Made by a program: the position numbers and the translations under genes. From contig NC_089280.1 of NCBI RefSeq assembly GCF_963678975.1, positions 19,025,863 to 19,089,862 on the forward strand: a stretch of DNA of 64,000 bases. The letters run 5' to 3'. The notes under the pieces were generated by a model, which saw nothing but the letters and a program-made list of their open reading frames with translations, ran no database searches and was not told the DNA's origin. This stretch comes from Dysidea avara (Eukaryota; Porifera; Demospongiae; Dictyoceratida; Dysideidae). This document shows, one piece after another, positions 23,148 through 34,400 of the stretch. Numbering within the stretch: the first letter of the stretch is position 1; every line of letters starts with the position of its first letter.

Positions 23148-24205
23148 TATTATTATTATTTATTGTATTGTGCAAACCTCAAGAAGAGTGTGGTGCACAA
23201 AAGAAACAATAGTACAATTATAATCATAAATAATTACTAATTAATTAATTAAATAGTGTTTAGACCAGCTAGGTTGTGCTTGAATTGTTCAATCTCTGTC
23301 AAATTAATCACATGTTTGGGTAAGGAATTCCAAATTTTAATAGCAGACGGAAAGAAGAAAATTTGTAAGAGCCAATCTTTGTCATCGGTATCATAAATCT
23401 TTTATTGTGTCCTCTGGTGTGGTAGATGTCAGGGTTAGGAATAAGAAGATGGTCAGCATTTATGTCAACTTGGCAGTTTATGATCTTGTATAACATTGTA
23501 GCCTTTTGTTCATTTCTACATCTGGTTAGCGTGGGCCAGCTCAGGTTAGATAACATTTCAGTCACACTTACATATCAGGAATAATTGTAGTTACAAATCT
23601 TGCTGCACGCCTTTGAACATTTTCGATGGTATCAATATCTCTGTGTGTGTGGGGTGACCAGAAAGTGCTTGTGTATTCTAATATAGGTTTAACAAGAGCC
23701 TTGTAACAATTACTTTTGGTTTGGGGGGGGGGGGGGCACCTGCTTATATTACGTTGTAAAAAGCATTTTACATTATTGGCTTTCTTAGTTATTTAATTGA
23801 TATGCTCTGACCAGGATAAATTCTTATCAATAGTCACCCCTAAATATTTGGCATGAGTTACTTCCTGTATAGTTTGGTTTTGCAGAGTGTATTGAGCTAA
23901 TATTGGGCTTTTTGTTGTTGGTAATTCTGAGAAATTTGCATTTTTGTAGATTAAAAGACATTTTCCAATCTAGTGCCCACTGTTCTACTAAAGTGTCGAG
24001 GTCTTGCTGTAGTCTGTGGCAGTCATCTTGTGAGTGAATAGTAGTATACAACAGTACATCATCTGCATATAATTTTATTTTGGATGTGATTCTATTAGGC
24101 AAGTCATTAATAAAACAAAGAAACAGTAGTGGAGCAAGCACCGTCCCCTGAGGAATGCCAGATGAGAAGTTGCAATATTTACTCAACACGAATCGAACGC
24201 TCAAA
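23148..24205 (-). mobile_element. 5'-truncated LINE, same family as 28710-30282
   Basis: Minus strand. The frame at 23827-24204 includes SSGIPQGTVLAPLLFLCFIN and KLYADDVLLY (the RT active site). Later parts are frameshifted but keep CR1/Jockey-like C-terminal blocks. The 3' end shares the 'ctcttcttgaggtttgcaca' and TAA-repeat tail with the plus-strand copy at 30225-30282. It is truncated at the 5' side and is non-autonomous. A poly-G run at 23726-23737 lies in it. Confidence 0.85.
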
Positions 24206-24446
24206 ACGTAGTCTCGCTCGCTCGCTCGAGACTAGCCGAAACATAGCTCTTATCACACGCCTCGGCTTTGATTAATCTGGGTCAGTGGGTCATCCGGGTC
24301 AGCAGTAGTGACCCAGTTTCAACGCTGTCCCATAATGCCTTCCATTATATATGTAAATTGAAGCAATGTCATTTTATAGGATTATGATATCAGTGGGTGA
24401 GGTGATATTTTTGTGATTAATGCAGTTCTGTGATCCCTACTCAGAA

Positions 24447-24482
<36 letters not shown>
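24206..24482. other. unassigned; hairpin and TA microsatellite
   Basis: 24208-24235 is a GCTCGCTCGCTCGAG-type palindromic patch. 24448-24482 is a TA dinucleotide run of about 17 units. No gene seen. Confidence 0.6.
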
Positions 24483-24487
<5 letters not shown>

Positions 24488-25777
24488 CTCATTACACTTG
24501 TCATAATATGTATTACTAAGTTACATTCTATACACTGCAAATTGAAGCTGCATGGTTTATTATTGTTATTATTAACACTTTACAGTGACCAGCACTGAAG
24601 GTCTGACAGCAACATGTGCTGTAGCCTTCTTAAGATTACCTAACCTAACAATGATTACAAGGGCTGAGACTTAAATGACTTATAGCTAATAAGGTGAAAC
24701 AGAAAAGGGGCCAAAGTAAGGGGAAAAAAATCCCTCCAGCCACAGGATTCGAACTACAGGTCACCCAATGTCTAGTCGAGGCACACTCAGTCTTCCTCCA
24801 GGAGGGATGGATTTTCTTCCTTAAACCTAAGTATTTATTATGTTTGTAGTTTCTGGCCTTGCAATTGGTAATTAAATTTGTAGGCAGCTTTGACTGTAGC
24901 CATCCTGAGACTTCGGTATTTGCTGTGTAATAAGTTTTGGTACATGATGGCCAGCAGAACTAGTACATAGCTATACAGTTGTTATAAAAATGTATGTTTT
25001 TCATCAAAAGTGCTTATTCTTAATTTTTATGCTGGAGCAGAAATCTCACCTACCAAACCATCATCCGATCATTAGACTAGGTACTAACATCCACCTATGA
25101 TAATATCCACCAGAAACTGCTCAGTATCCATGCATGCACTGACAGCACTGTGGTAAAAGAAAGATTAAAGCAAGGAGCATTTTCTATCTAAAATAAGCTG
25201 GAGAAAACAAGTGTGTCACAACAGCTGTATGGTTTCCAGTATCATTTCAGTCTATACAGGCTGCATGAGTCACCTGTATGTACATTATAGCCACTATCTT
25301 GAATTTTATCCTTTCTAGGTAGGGTATAATGAGTATATATAACTACCTGTTGCTAACTGTTTAGAGGGTATGAATTATAACATACAGACACATGTCTTTG
25401 TTGCTGTGCAGTTGGTAGGTTGCTATTGTTATTTTTCCAATCACCACCTTAAATTAAAAATAATAAATTGTGTGGGTGCTGCATGACTGCACCACGCTTC
25501 CAGGTGGAGTATGTTTTCTACTAAAGATAGCTGTCCTAACTGCTAGAATAATCAAATCATAACCACCATCACACCATGTATGCAGACACTAATCTAACTT
25601 GTAGTTACGTATAATATTACTGTATGGCACAACTCCACAAAAAATATTGTATGTATATACTTAAGTACAGAAACAAACTATACGTTCACAGTGTGTAATA
25701 AGTTTTCATTGCAGAGTGGTGAATGTCAGCAAAAGCTTGATAAAATAATGTACAGTCAAGTTAGTCCCACACAATAA
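24483..25777. other. no gene seen
   Basis: Intergenic between two minus-strand family genes. 24731-24807 has tRNA-like ends but does not fold as a tRNA (see rejected). The part near 25778 should contain the 3' UTR of copy B2. Confidence 0.4.
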
Positions 25778-26566
25778 TTAGTTCTCATGAATTTCTATCT
25801 TGATGTAAATAAATGTATAGCGTTCACCGCTATCCTCCCTGTATACTTCTAACCAGAGGCCTTGATCAGGGTGGATGCTACGAGTATATTTAACTGGAGA
25901 AATCACTCCACTATTAGCTGCAATGAAGCATGATCCCCAACGTTGAGATGGCTTTAAAGTTAGGACTATTTCCTCTGGTAGAATAGAATACTGATGAGGA
26001 GAGCCAGAAAAACTGGCTACTGAACTAAGTGTCTCTCCCATTGTGGCTTGCATTCCATTACAAATAGCCCTGTTATCAAGTTCATCTCGCACATCAAATC
26101 CTATACCAGTTCTCCCATCAGATAGAAGAAACTTAGGATCACTGTCATAATACTTTTGAGCATTATCTCGCTTTTCATTGTCTAATCCTACTGTTACAAC
26201 TACTGTGATGTCAGAATAGCTGTAGAGTATACCATTGGGTATTAGTGGTAGCTTGAAGATCCGCTTTCCAGGAGTAGTATCTCCATCAAATTTTAATGCT
26301 GTTGACGTGTACTGACTGTACTCAGTAGTAAACTCTGCATTCCCTAATATGTCATATGGAGTATAGAGCTTGTAGAAAGGTATGATCACATTCTTTGCAT
26401 CATTGGTCCTTACCACCTAAGAAAAGGAAAGCCGTTACTATAGCATTGGACACTCATACATTAATTTTTATTTCTTCAACTACACCTTACTCTATACCTC
26501 AGAACTGGTCCCCCAAAAAAGGCAAACTATAAGTACAGCCTCTTGCAGCATTCTTGTACTACTCAT
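25778..26566 (-). CDS. secreted two-cysteine SDG family protein, copy B2 (intact)
   Basis: Two exons joined 26566-26498 and 26416-25778. Exon 1 (23 codons, MSSTRMLQEAVLIVCLFWGT...) is a signal peptide; the donor is GAG/gtatag, the 81-bp intron ends cttag/GTG, phase 0. The whole protein is 235 residues. The mature part starts VVRTNDAKN and continues IPFYKLYTPYDI, a beta-strand-rich stretch (SDITVVVTVGLDN), DPKFLLSDGRTGIGFDVRDE, C142 (AICNGMQATMGE), LTLKPSQRWGSCFIAA (C186), DQGLWLEVYRED and IKIEIHEN. The two cysteines are the only ones in the mature chain and are kept in all five copies, so a disulfide is likely. No catalytic motif is recognised; a secreted beta-sandwich binding protein is a guess. 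No membrane anchor. Confidence 0.85.
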
Positions 26567-26591
26567 TAGATCAGCAACTGTATGCCAGCCC

Positions 26592-26598
26592 TTATATA
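26592..26598 (-). promoter_or_regulatory. TATA-like box of copy B2
   Basis: TATATAAG on the minus strand about 25-30 bp before the ATG. That would put transcription start close to the ATG, so either the leader is very short or the true start is elsewhere. Confidence 0.3.
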
Positions 26599-26802
26599 CA
26601 CCATCAATTGCAACTGCAGTAGTGTGGCATCTGATAATTGAATAATACACACAAACTACAAGTGGTTCTGCCAAGGTGTGTCTCAACCCATGTAAGTAGA
26701 TGTACCAAACCAAATTATATAAAGGCTGCAACTAATGATGCATGCTTGCCATGTCTACAGTGCAGTAATGCCATTCAATGTGCTGTTAGCTATATATGTG
26801 GT

Positions 26803-27149
26803 CAGGGTCCCAGAGAAATTAAGGGGCCCAGGGCAAAGAGTTAAAGTGGGGCCCTTGACCCAAGTTGGAAGGTGAAGACCAAAAAAAAAAAAAAAGGTCA
26901 CAACCTGCTGGCAATGACAATAATTACCCATCACCAACCATATCTCCTTATCTATAAGCTTGCTACACTGCTCCTCTGAAGAATACTGTGACTGCTCTAT
27001 TAGAGTATTTAGATCTGACTGCTCTATTAGAGTATATCGATCTTTTAAACAGGTATTCAGGGGGCCCTTCATGGGGTCTCCTGGGGCCCCTTTCAGGCTG
27101 GGGCCCGGGGCAAAATGCCCCAGTTACCCCCCCCCTGTGGGCGGCCCTG
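26803..27149. mobile_element. hAT-type MITE, 347 bp, perfect 8-bp target duplication
   Basis: Ends CAGGGTCCCAGAG and GGGCGGCCCTG; flanked by TATGTGGT at 26795-26802 and 27150-27157. Non-coding, with a poly-A run, GGGGCCC-rich ends and two dyad modules (26990-27050). Confidence 0.85.
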
Positions 27150-27519
27150 TATGTGGTAGACTATATGCAGGTCATAGATATTGCAGTACATGCATGCATA
27201 TATAGATTATCAGTCTGGAAATACAGCTCTACCAAGCGTCTATGAATGTGTCTTTCTCATCATGCATGTATAATGTGTATAATAAGCATCCATGGAGTTT
27301 AGCTTCAATCAAGGGTGGCCCCAGGAATTTAGTGACTGATTTTCAATCTATTGCTATATGCAAATGTAAATTTAGGGGAGTATGAAGGCAAGATTTTCCA
27401 GAAAATTGTGCAATTTGAAATTGAATCTGGTAGCAATATTGACACTTCAAAAATATAACAATTATTATCACTGCTTGAAGTATCTTAGTTTACTACAGTG
27501 GTATATCCCCAGTACATGG
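27150..27519. other. no feature seen
   Basis: Short gap between two MITEs; no coding signal. Confidence 0.4.
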
Positions 27520-27869
27520 CAGTGGCGGATCCAGGATGGGGCATTTGGGGCAAATGCCCCCCCCCCCCCCCCCCCCCCCCCTTCAAGAAATTGCATACAA
27601 GATCGAGATACTCTAATAGAGCAGTCAATTACTCTAATAAAGCAGTCACAATGTTCATGAGGCAGTGTAGCTTACCTATGAAGCTATAAATAGGATTTTA
27701 TTTTACATAACAGACGTGATATAGTAGGTAAGGATAACTAGCTATTATTGTCGTGACCTTTTTTTTTTTTTTTTTGGTCTTCAACTGGTTTTCAGTAAGT
27801 TTTTTTGGTCTTCAACTGTTTTTCAGAAAGGTGCCCCCCCCCTCTTTCCAAACTCTGGATCCGCCCCTG
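27520..27869 (+). mobile_element. MITE with CAGTGGCGGATCC ends, 350 bp
   Basis: Ends CAGTGGCGGATCC and GGATCCGCCCCTG; 5-bp target duplication CATGG (27515-27519, 27870-27874). Reverse-orientation relative of 21040-21348, with poly-C, poly-T and a pair of minus-oriented dyad modules (27600-27650). Non-coding. Confidence 0.85.
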
Positions 27870-28309
27870 CATGGAACAGTTAATTGTTTGTTATTTTAGT
27901 AGTTTTTCAGTAAACCCGCATTCACTGATGTTTTACTGAGAGTTTAAAACTTAGTAAAATAATTATGTTCCATATACTTAAGTTTACTGACACTTTACTA
28001 TCAGTATATCTACAGTAAGGCATCTTAACAAATTAGTAAACTAAGAACCTTCAAGCAGTGTATGTTAGGTATAATGTAGGCTGCTTAATTGTGCTTGCTT
28101 CTGGTGCAGTATCAGGTGCAGACTAAAGAGTTAAGGGACAGAGCAAATTTGACATTTGAAGCATACAACAGACATGGATGTTGTTCTGGGGGTCTTGGGG
28201 CATGCCCCCAGGAAGATTTTCAGACTTTAATACTTTGTTATAAGATTTTGGACTATTTTTTACTGTGTTGGCACAGGTGAATAAAGTAGCTAGCTAGCTA
28301 CTTACAGTT
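27870..28309. other. no gene seen
   Basis: AT-rich. 28180-28215 has a GGGGGTCTTGGGGCATGCCC patch that may be the degraded left end of the next MITE. Confidence 0.4.
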
Positions 28310-28482
28310 CTTCAGAGAAATACAAAATGTGGCTGTTCTATTAGAGTGGTTGACTGCTCTATTAGAGTATTTCGATCTGAACTTTTGTACCATTGCAAAT
28401 CACTGTAAAATATAATTTTAATTACCTGAATACACTTGACCAGTTTCTGGAAACCTCAGAAACCCCCCTAGATCCGCCCCTG
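28310..28482. mobile_element. MITE fragment ending in GATCCGCCCCTG
   Basis: The right end AGATCCGCCCCTG matches the termini of 27520-27869. The inner part (ACCTCAGAAACCCCCC) is the complement of the start of 45184-45260, so the two belong to one subfamily. It contains a dyad-module pair (28332-28378). Left end unclear. Confidence 0.55.
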
Positions 28483-28589
28483 AATTCTTAATAGGGATAT
28501 AAGATTATATTCAACTAAACTACATGTTTACAAGACAGAGTGTTTTATTACACTACAAGTATAGCTACAAGGAAAAATTAAGAATTTTA

Positions 28590-30340
28590 AGTTTGATTAT
28601 AGGGAGCAAAGAAATAAAAGGTATAGTGAAACAAGGGAGGTCACCTACACCTGAAGATATAGTGGACATTTAATTCCTATAAGATTAAATGTTCACTACT
28701 TCAGGTAGGTACTGGACCAGATATTATTCCAGCATATTTCTTAAAAGAGCTATCAGAGGAACTAGCACCAATTTTAACTCTAATTTTTCAATCATCCTTA
28801 CACTAAGGGTTTCTACCGGATGACTGGAAGGTTGCAAACATAATTCCCATCTTCAAGAAGGGCAGCCGTACTCAGACTTGCAATTATCGTCCTGTCTCCT
28901 TAACGTCAATTTGTAGTAAAATTCTTGAACATATTGTTTACAGCTGTATCTTTTCACATTTAACTAACTGTAACATTCTGGCTGAAGAACAACATGGCTT
29001 TCAAGCAGGCAAATCATGTGAAACTCAACTGATAACAACCATAGATGATTTAGTCAACTGCCTCAATGATAATGCACAAATGGACTGCATTTTTCTGGAC
29101 TTTTCAAAAGCTTTTGATAGAGTTCCACACTCCAGACTATGCAATAAACTATCACATTATGGGATCAGAGGCCCCCTCTTGTCATGGATCAAGCACTATC
29201 TTTATAATAGAAGTCAAAAAGTAACAATAGATGGCACAAGTAGCAATTCTTCCATAGTAACATCTGGTGTACCCCAAGGAACTGTTTTAGCCCCCCTCCT
29301 TTTTTTATGCTTTGTAAACGATATTCCCCTAAATATAGCCTCCAAAATCAAACTATATGCTGATGATATCTTATTATATTACAAAATCAAAACCAGAGAT
29401 GATCAAAACGTTCTCCAGGATGACATCAACAGACTGGTCAAATGGTCCAAGGATTGGAAACTTCTGTTTAACTTTAACAAGTGCGAATTTCTTTGCATCA
29501 CAAACAAACATTCACCATTAACCATAACCTATAGAATGGATGGTACAGCTATAAAACAAGTTTCATCAGTTAGATACCTAGGAATTACCATTAATGAGAG
29601 ACTGAACTGGTCAGAGCACATCTCCAATATTTCCAAAAAGGCAAGCTCTGTCTTGGGATTTTTGCATAGAAATTTAAAATCCTGTCCACCCCACATCAAG
29701 GAATCCTGTTACAAATCCTTAGTTATACCAATTCTAGAATATTCGTGCACAGTTTGGGATCCCCATACTCAAAAAGATATCCTAATGTTGGAAAAGATTC
29801 AAAGGCGTGCAAGTAGATTTGTTACGAACAGTTACTCTTGGTCTGTTAGTGTAACTAACCTTATTAACAACCTTGGATGGAAAAGTCTACAAAATAGAAG
29901 AGCATGCATAAAAGCTACAATGATGTATAAGATATCTAATAACTTGATAAATATGCCTTGCAACCAATCTCTTATCCCTTGCACCTCCCACACTCGCCAT
30001 CATCGACTCTGCTATCAGCTCCCTTACTCAAGAATTAACACTCACTTATATTCCTTTTTCCCGTCAGCCATCAGATTGTGGAACAGCCTTAGCCAGCAAA
30101 TCATTAACTCTCCAACTCTAGATCACTTCAAAAGAACACTTATAATAACATGACTGTATGTACGAACTGTTTTGTAATAAGTCACACCCCCCTTCCCCAC
30201 AACTCACCCACTTGTAATGTTGTGCCACACACTCTTTTTGAGGTTCTGCACATTATAATATAATAATAATAATATAATAGGTGACCTCCTTATTTCAATA
30301 CTTTTATTCTTACAATATTTTTAGTGTGAAAATACAAACT
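28590..30340. mobile_element. palindromic MITE split by a LINE
   Basis: The left arm (about 28590-28709: AAACAAGGGAGGTCACCTAC, CACCTGAAGATATAGTGG, then its fold-back ending TTCAGGTAGGT) is completed by TAGGTGACCTCCTTATTTC after 30282. Between them lies the LINE 28710-30282; TAGGT occurs on both sides, a possible target duplication. The related uninterrupted copy at 61385-61560 supports the reading. Confidence 0.65.
28710..30282 (+). mobile_element. LINE (CR1/Jockey-like), reverse-transcriptase part, 5'-truncated
   Basis: Translation runs through RT blocks: PAYFLKEL, DWKVANIIPIFKKG, YRPVSLTSICSKILEHI, EEQHGFQAGKSCETQL, CIFLDFSKAFDRVPH, SGVPQGTVLAPLLFLC and KLYADDILLY. It then reaches the thumb and a C-terminal QRRASRFV and SFFPSAIRLWNSLS. 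From 29080 a 357-codon frame is open to 30153; one stop (TAA near 28805) lies upstream in the same frame. The endonuclease part is absent, so the copy is truncated at its 5' end. The 3' tail is TAATAATAATATAATA. It encodes reverse transcriptase but cannot move alone. The family also broke gene B1. Confidence 0.9.
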
Positions 30341-30373
30341 TTAATATACAACACTACCATATACTGTATGATG

Positions 30374-30930
30374 TAGGGATGTCATGACATATGTCATAGG
30401 CATTATGTCACGACATACGTAACTTGTTCTAGTTAAAAACATGTCTCCCTTTGGTGAATTTCCACAATAATTTCAAGAGTAAAGCTACATGTAGTTTTTG
30501 ATCACAATATTCATTAAAGTAGACCAAATTTGAGTACTATTTCAATTGTTGTCATCAGAAGAAAGAATGGTGCCAGACTTGTCAAGTTCTTTTCTTCTGA
30601 ATGTACATCCCAACTATGAATTAATGAAGTGACTTATTATACATTGTTTTCAGCCTGTTAGCAAACAAAGAGTACTATGAGAAGCGCCTCTGCAATCAAT
30701 CTAGTCACTACAGAGATCTCAGACAATTTCCATTACAAGTCAGTCGATCCATCAGTCTGTAGAAAATTCCACTGAATAACATTTTTGTAGTAACCTATTG
30801 GGCTCTACCAAGGCACTATGTAGGTATTGTGAAGCTGATTTCTGGTTGACATAAATGGGCCACTACATACCATGTCATGATTTTATGTCACAATATTATA
30901 TCGTATCTCATGACTATTGCAGCATCCCTA
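30374..30930. mobile_element. hAT-type MITE, 557 bp, perfect 8-bp target duplication
   Basis: Ends TAGGGATGTCAT and ATTGCAGCATCCCTA; GTATGATG on both sides (30366-30373, 30931-30938). Subterminal TATGTCATGACATA palindromes occur at both ends. Non-coding. Confidence 0.85.
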
Positions 30931-30984
30931 GTATGATGATGGATGGAGAATTTATATGGCAACTCAGAATTTTACATACCTAGA

Positions 30985-31910
30985 TTATAGGCAACCTCAA
31001 CTTTATGTAACTACCTATACTACCCTGGTCATGGCGTACCCCCTTGTTAAGCCTTGAATCTTCTCCTGGTTCACTTATATTTTGATCAATTTTACCTTAG
31101 CTGAGTGTTTCAGATTCCATACTGCTATTCAATTTTAACAAAGACATTACCATCTTATTTACATAACTGCATACTTTGTCTGTGATAGGCCATGCTAGGC
31201 ACAATGCTCATCATTTGTAAGTATACTTGCTGAACATTAGAGAAGCCTGTACAACTAATGCTCATATAACAACAAATGATCATAAATAGTAATTACCCCT
31301 AATGATCCAAAGGATACTACAAGCAACTGATGACAAACATTGACTAGTATAAATTTTCCTTTCCCCCTCTGTGATTAAACTTTGGAACCCCCTCCCCCTA
31401 CATAGTTAATTCCCCTAATTTTGTAATAACTTATGTAATTATACCTATGCATTATGTGATTTCTGCACAGTGAAAACAAATAATAATAATAATAATAATA
31501 GTGGCTGAGAAGTTGGAAGATGAAAAAAGTGTATGGTTCTGCTATAGACTACCATCAATTCATTTCGTTTCTCTTTTTTTGGTAACACACCATTTTAATT
31601 AATATCTGGAACAAGATCCCATTTAATATTCTATTCTTATCTAATTGTGATGCCTTTCATCATGCAGTTAAGAATTATTTTTGTACCATGTAATATTTTG
31701 TGTGTACTCTGTTTTCATGTTGTTTTTTTTTGTTTTTTTTTGTAAATAGCTATGTTTTCTGTGTATTGTGTGTGTTTTTGTATGTAGTAGTTTTCTGTGT
31801 GTATATATGTAAAGTTTGTGGAGAAACACCCTTGTGCAGGCATAGCCTTTTGGTGCCACCCCTTCCTCTTTGGATAAATTAGATAATAAATAAATAAATA
31901 ATAAAAGATA
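30985..31910 (+). mobile_element. LINE 3' end, uninterrupted copy of 1695-2422 plus 7428-7610
   Basis: Same LINE tail as on the left of the window, with the LTR insertion point empty at about 31719-31724 ('tgttttcatgttgttttt'). It ends in an AATAAATAAATAAT tail near 31886-31905. Decayed C-terminal ORF2 residues are visible at 31340-31400. Confidence 0.7.
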
Positions 31911-33620
31911 AAATAGCTACACTCTCTCTCACTACGTGTGGTAAGCATGCAATTCATTCACACTCATTACACCATGTTCAGTTAAAAGATCAATGCCTAA
32001 TCATTGTATCCTTTCTAAGACTGATAAGCTATAGTCAATTAAGACACCATTGTATTTCTGCCGTGCATTGCAGAAGTTTCAAGAAACACTCAGAAAGTGA
32101 TGGCATGAGATGATACTGAGTAGCGAGGATCAGTAAGTAATGTGTATAGTAGTTTTTAAACATTTAAGCATTATACAATTAAAACCTTGCCAGCATCTGG
32201 GGGTTGTGCCCCCAGCATCTGAGTCCTACTATCATTGGAACCCCCCTGTTAGAAATCCTAGAACCGCCAATGGCTTGTAAATCTTCACCAAAATGTAGTC
32301 AAAAACATATTCTTCATTTGCATATATATACTTTCTGTACACAGGCCTCTACTCAATAAGATGCAACTACCTTGGGATGCCATTTGTGCCAAAGTTAGGC
32401 ATAAAATTTTGTTCTATAATATCTATGATTTATGTTAATTTATTACGATATACTAAATCTATAGAATGATTTACTTTAGATAAGAGCCGTAACCAGTTCA
32501 TTGCAACTGACACAGAACCAGTGAACATACTTATGATCCCGGCCATCAATTTTACATAACTGATCTTCTGACAATACAACTTTACATAACACATCTTCCA
32601 ACAATGCAACTTACTGCATGCAGTGCAAAACGATGACATACAATGTTCACATTGTATTGTACACCGAGATACTCACTACATATAATAATCACATTGATCA
32701 GAATATTCTAGTTTGACCCATACATGGTAATGCATGGAGCAAGTGCTAAGAGTATACTGTATATAACAATGTATAAACACACTGTTTTTAGTCAAGTACA
32801 GCAGGTGTAGATGCGTTAAGCTATTAAAATGAAACTTCATGCTTCCCACAAGTCAAAGGTATATAACACTGGCAAACATAAAATTAATACTAAATCCTTT
32901 GTAAGGCTGCTCTCAGTGACAACAACAAAGATAATTACAAGACCCATCACATAGTGGATTGCACAACAACTCTTGCCACATTATATCATCCAATTCATTG
33001 ATGCACTTCTATTGCAGACAAACATAGCTATAAATATAAATGAATAAGATAATACAGAAAGCTCAAGGTTGCTTGCCTCACACTAAGGCATTCGGCAAGT
33101 ATCTTACGTTAAATTAAAATTTTCACGCAGTAAAAGTTATTCACTGCAACTCAAAAAACTAGTATACGCATGTCTACGTGTATGGGTAGTACTCTAGATA
33201 CCAAATCAGGGTAATGGAGTTTCATTTCTCTCCTTACCTATCACCCAGATGGAAACAGCAGATTGCTTTATCTTTTATAAAATTCATGCATGCTGTTGCT
33301 CTGGTTCACCAGTTAGGTCAAATGTGTTTTCTTGTGTCAGTGTGTCCTGTGGTATACACCACCATACCAAGCAGTTTGTTTGGTTTAAAATATTGTGTAG
33401 GCGTGCATCCATGTTTGTGTGGGAGTATGATTGAGAATTTTAACCATAATATAGTCATCTGTATGACATCATTTCTGAACTACTTAATTAATATGGGTTC
33501 TCATGTGTCAGTGTGTCCTGTGGTATACCCACCATTATGTAAACAACAAACAGTTTGTTTGATTTAAAATATCGTGTAGGTGCATGTACATGCATGTGTG
33601 TGTGGGAGTAAGATATAGCC
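31911..33620. repeat. duplicated block, partner at 7611-7854 plus 9490-11040
   Basis: Continues the match beyond the LINE tail ('ctcactacgtgtggtaagc' onward), which shows a true segmental duplication and not two independent LINE copies. It lacks the hAT-like element of 7855-9489. Non-coding. Confidence 0.8.
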
Positions 33621-33739
33621 ACACTGTTAAAGTTGGGTGTTCTCATATCATGTTGCTGTGTTACCTAAACACCCACACCTGTTATGGTGTAGTAGGAACA
33701 CCCCTGAGTACTGCACTAATTCAATTTTGAACACTTCTT

Positions 33740-34400
33740 GGTGTTTGTCAACACCCTTTGGGCGTCTGGATTCAGTGGAATGGAATGGTGGAATGGACTG
33801 GAATGGAATGGTGGAATGGACTGGAATGGAATGGTGGAATGGATTGGATCGGTACTTTGGTCATTTCAATTAATGGTCACTTCTTTAAAAGACCACCTCT
33901 TTACAAAGACTGTTTTACTTTGATATCTGAATTGTTGTTTTAGAGCCATATAAGACAGTCTTATTGATGAATGGTGTGCCACATGATATGTTTAAAAAGC
34001 CAGTGATATCTGATTTATGATACAATACAGTAATAGCTATTTACCCCATACAAAAACAGCTTGGCTATACAAAAAAGGTGTGTCCACGAAACTAAAAGCA
34101 ACTGGCAACTAAAGGAACTAATATCTGGTGAGGCCAAGAAATGAATGTTGCAACTGATCAATAAGACCATTCTATGGGGATACACTCTAAGACAACAAGA
34201 TAGCAGCAATTTAAACATTAAAGCAAAACGGTTTTTATAAAGAGGTGATCTTTGTTAGAAGGTGGAGGTGACCACTAATTGAATTTACCAAAGTACTGTT
34301 CCATTCCACCATTCTATTCCAGTCCACCATTCCATTCCACTGAATCCATGCAGACACCCACACCCTTTGGTGTTTATGTACACCTGGTTTAGTTAATAAA
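33740..34400. mobile_element. fold-back with GGAAT-type minisatellite arms
   Basis: The left arm (33740-33930) has 'ggattcagtggaatggaatgg', three ~27-bp GGAATGGTGGAATGGACT units, then 'aaagaccacctctttac'. The right arm (34220-34390) holds their complement in inverted order ('gtaccaaag' to 'ccattccactgaatcc'), with fewer minisatellite units. 34020-34160 in the loop matches the end of the larger fold-back family (CAGCTTGGCTATACAAAAAA). Short frames through the minisatellite are trivial. Confidence 0.65.

Noticed and set aside
24731-24807. tRNA-like 77-bp unit on the minus strand with TCCCTCC/GGAGGGA ends and a GTTCGAATCC B-box
   Set aside because: The acceptor-like ends pair, but neither the T arm nor the anticodon arm forms a proper stem; more likely a tRNA-derived relic or chance.
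33738-33943. Frames of repeated Trp-Asn-Gly through the GGAAT minisatellite
   Set aside because: Low-complexity translation of a tandem repeat in all three frames.
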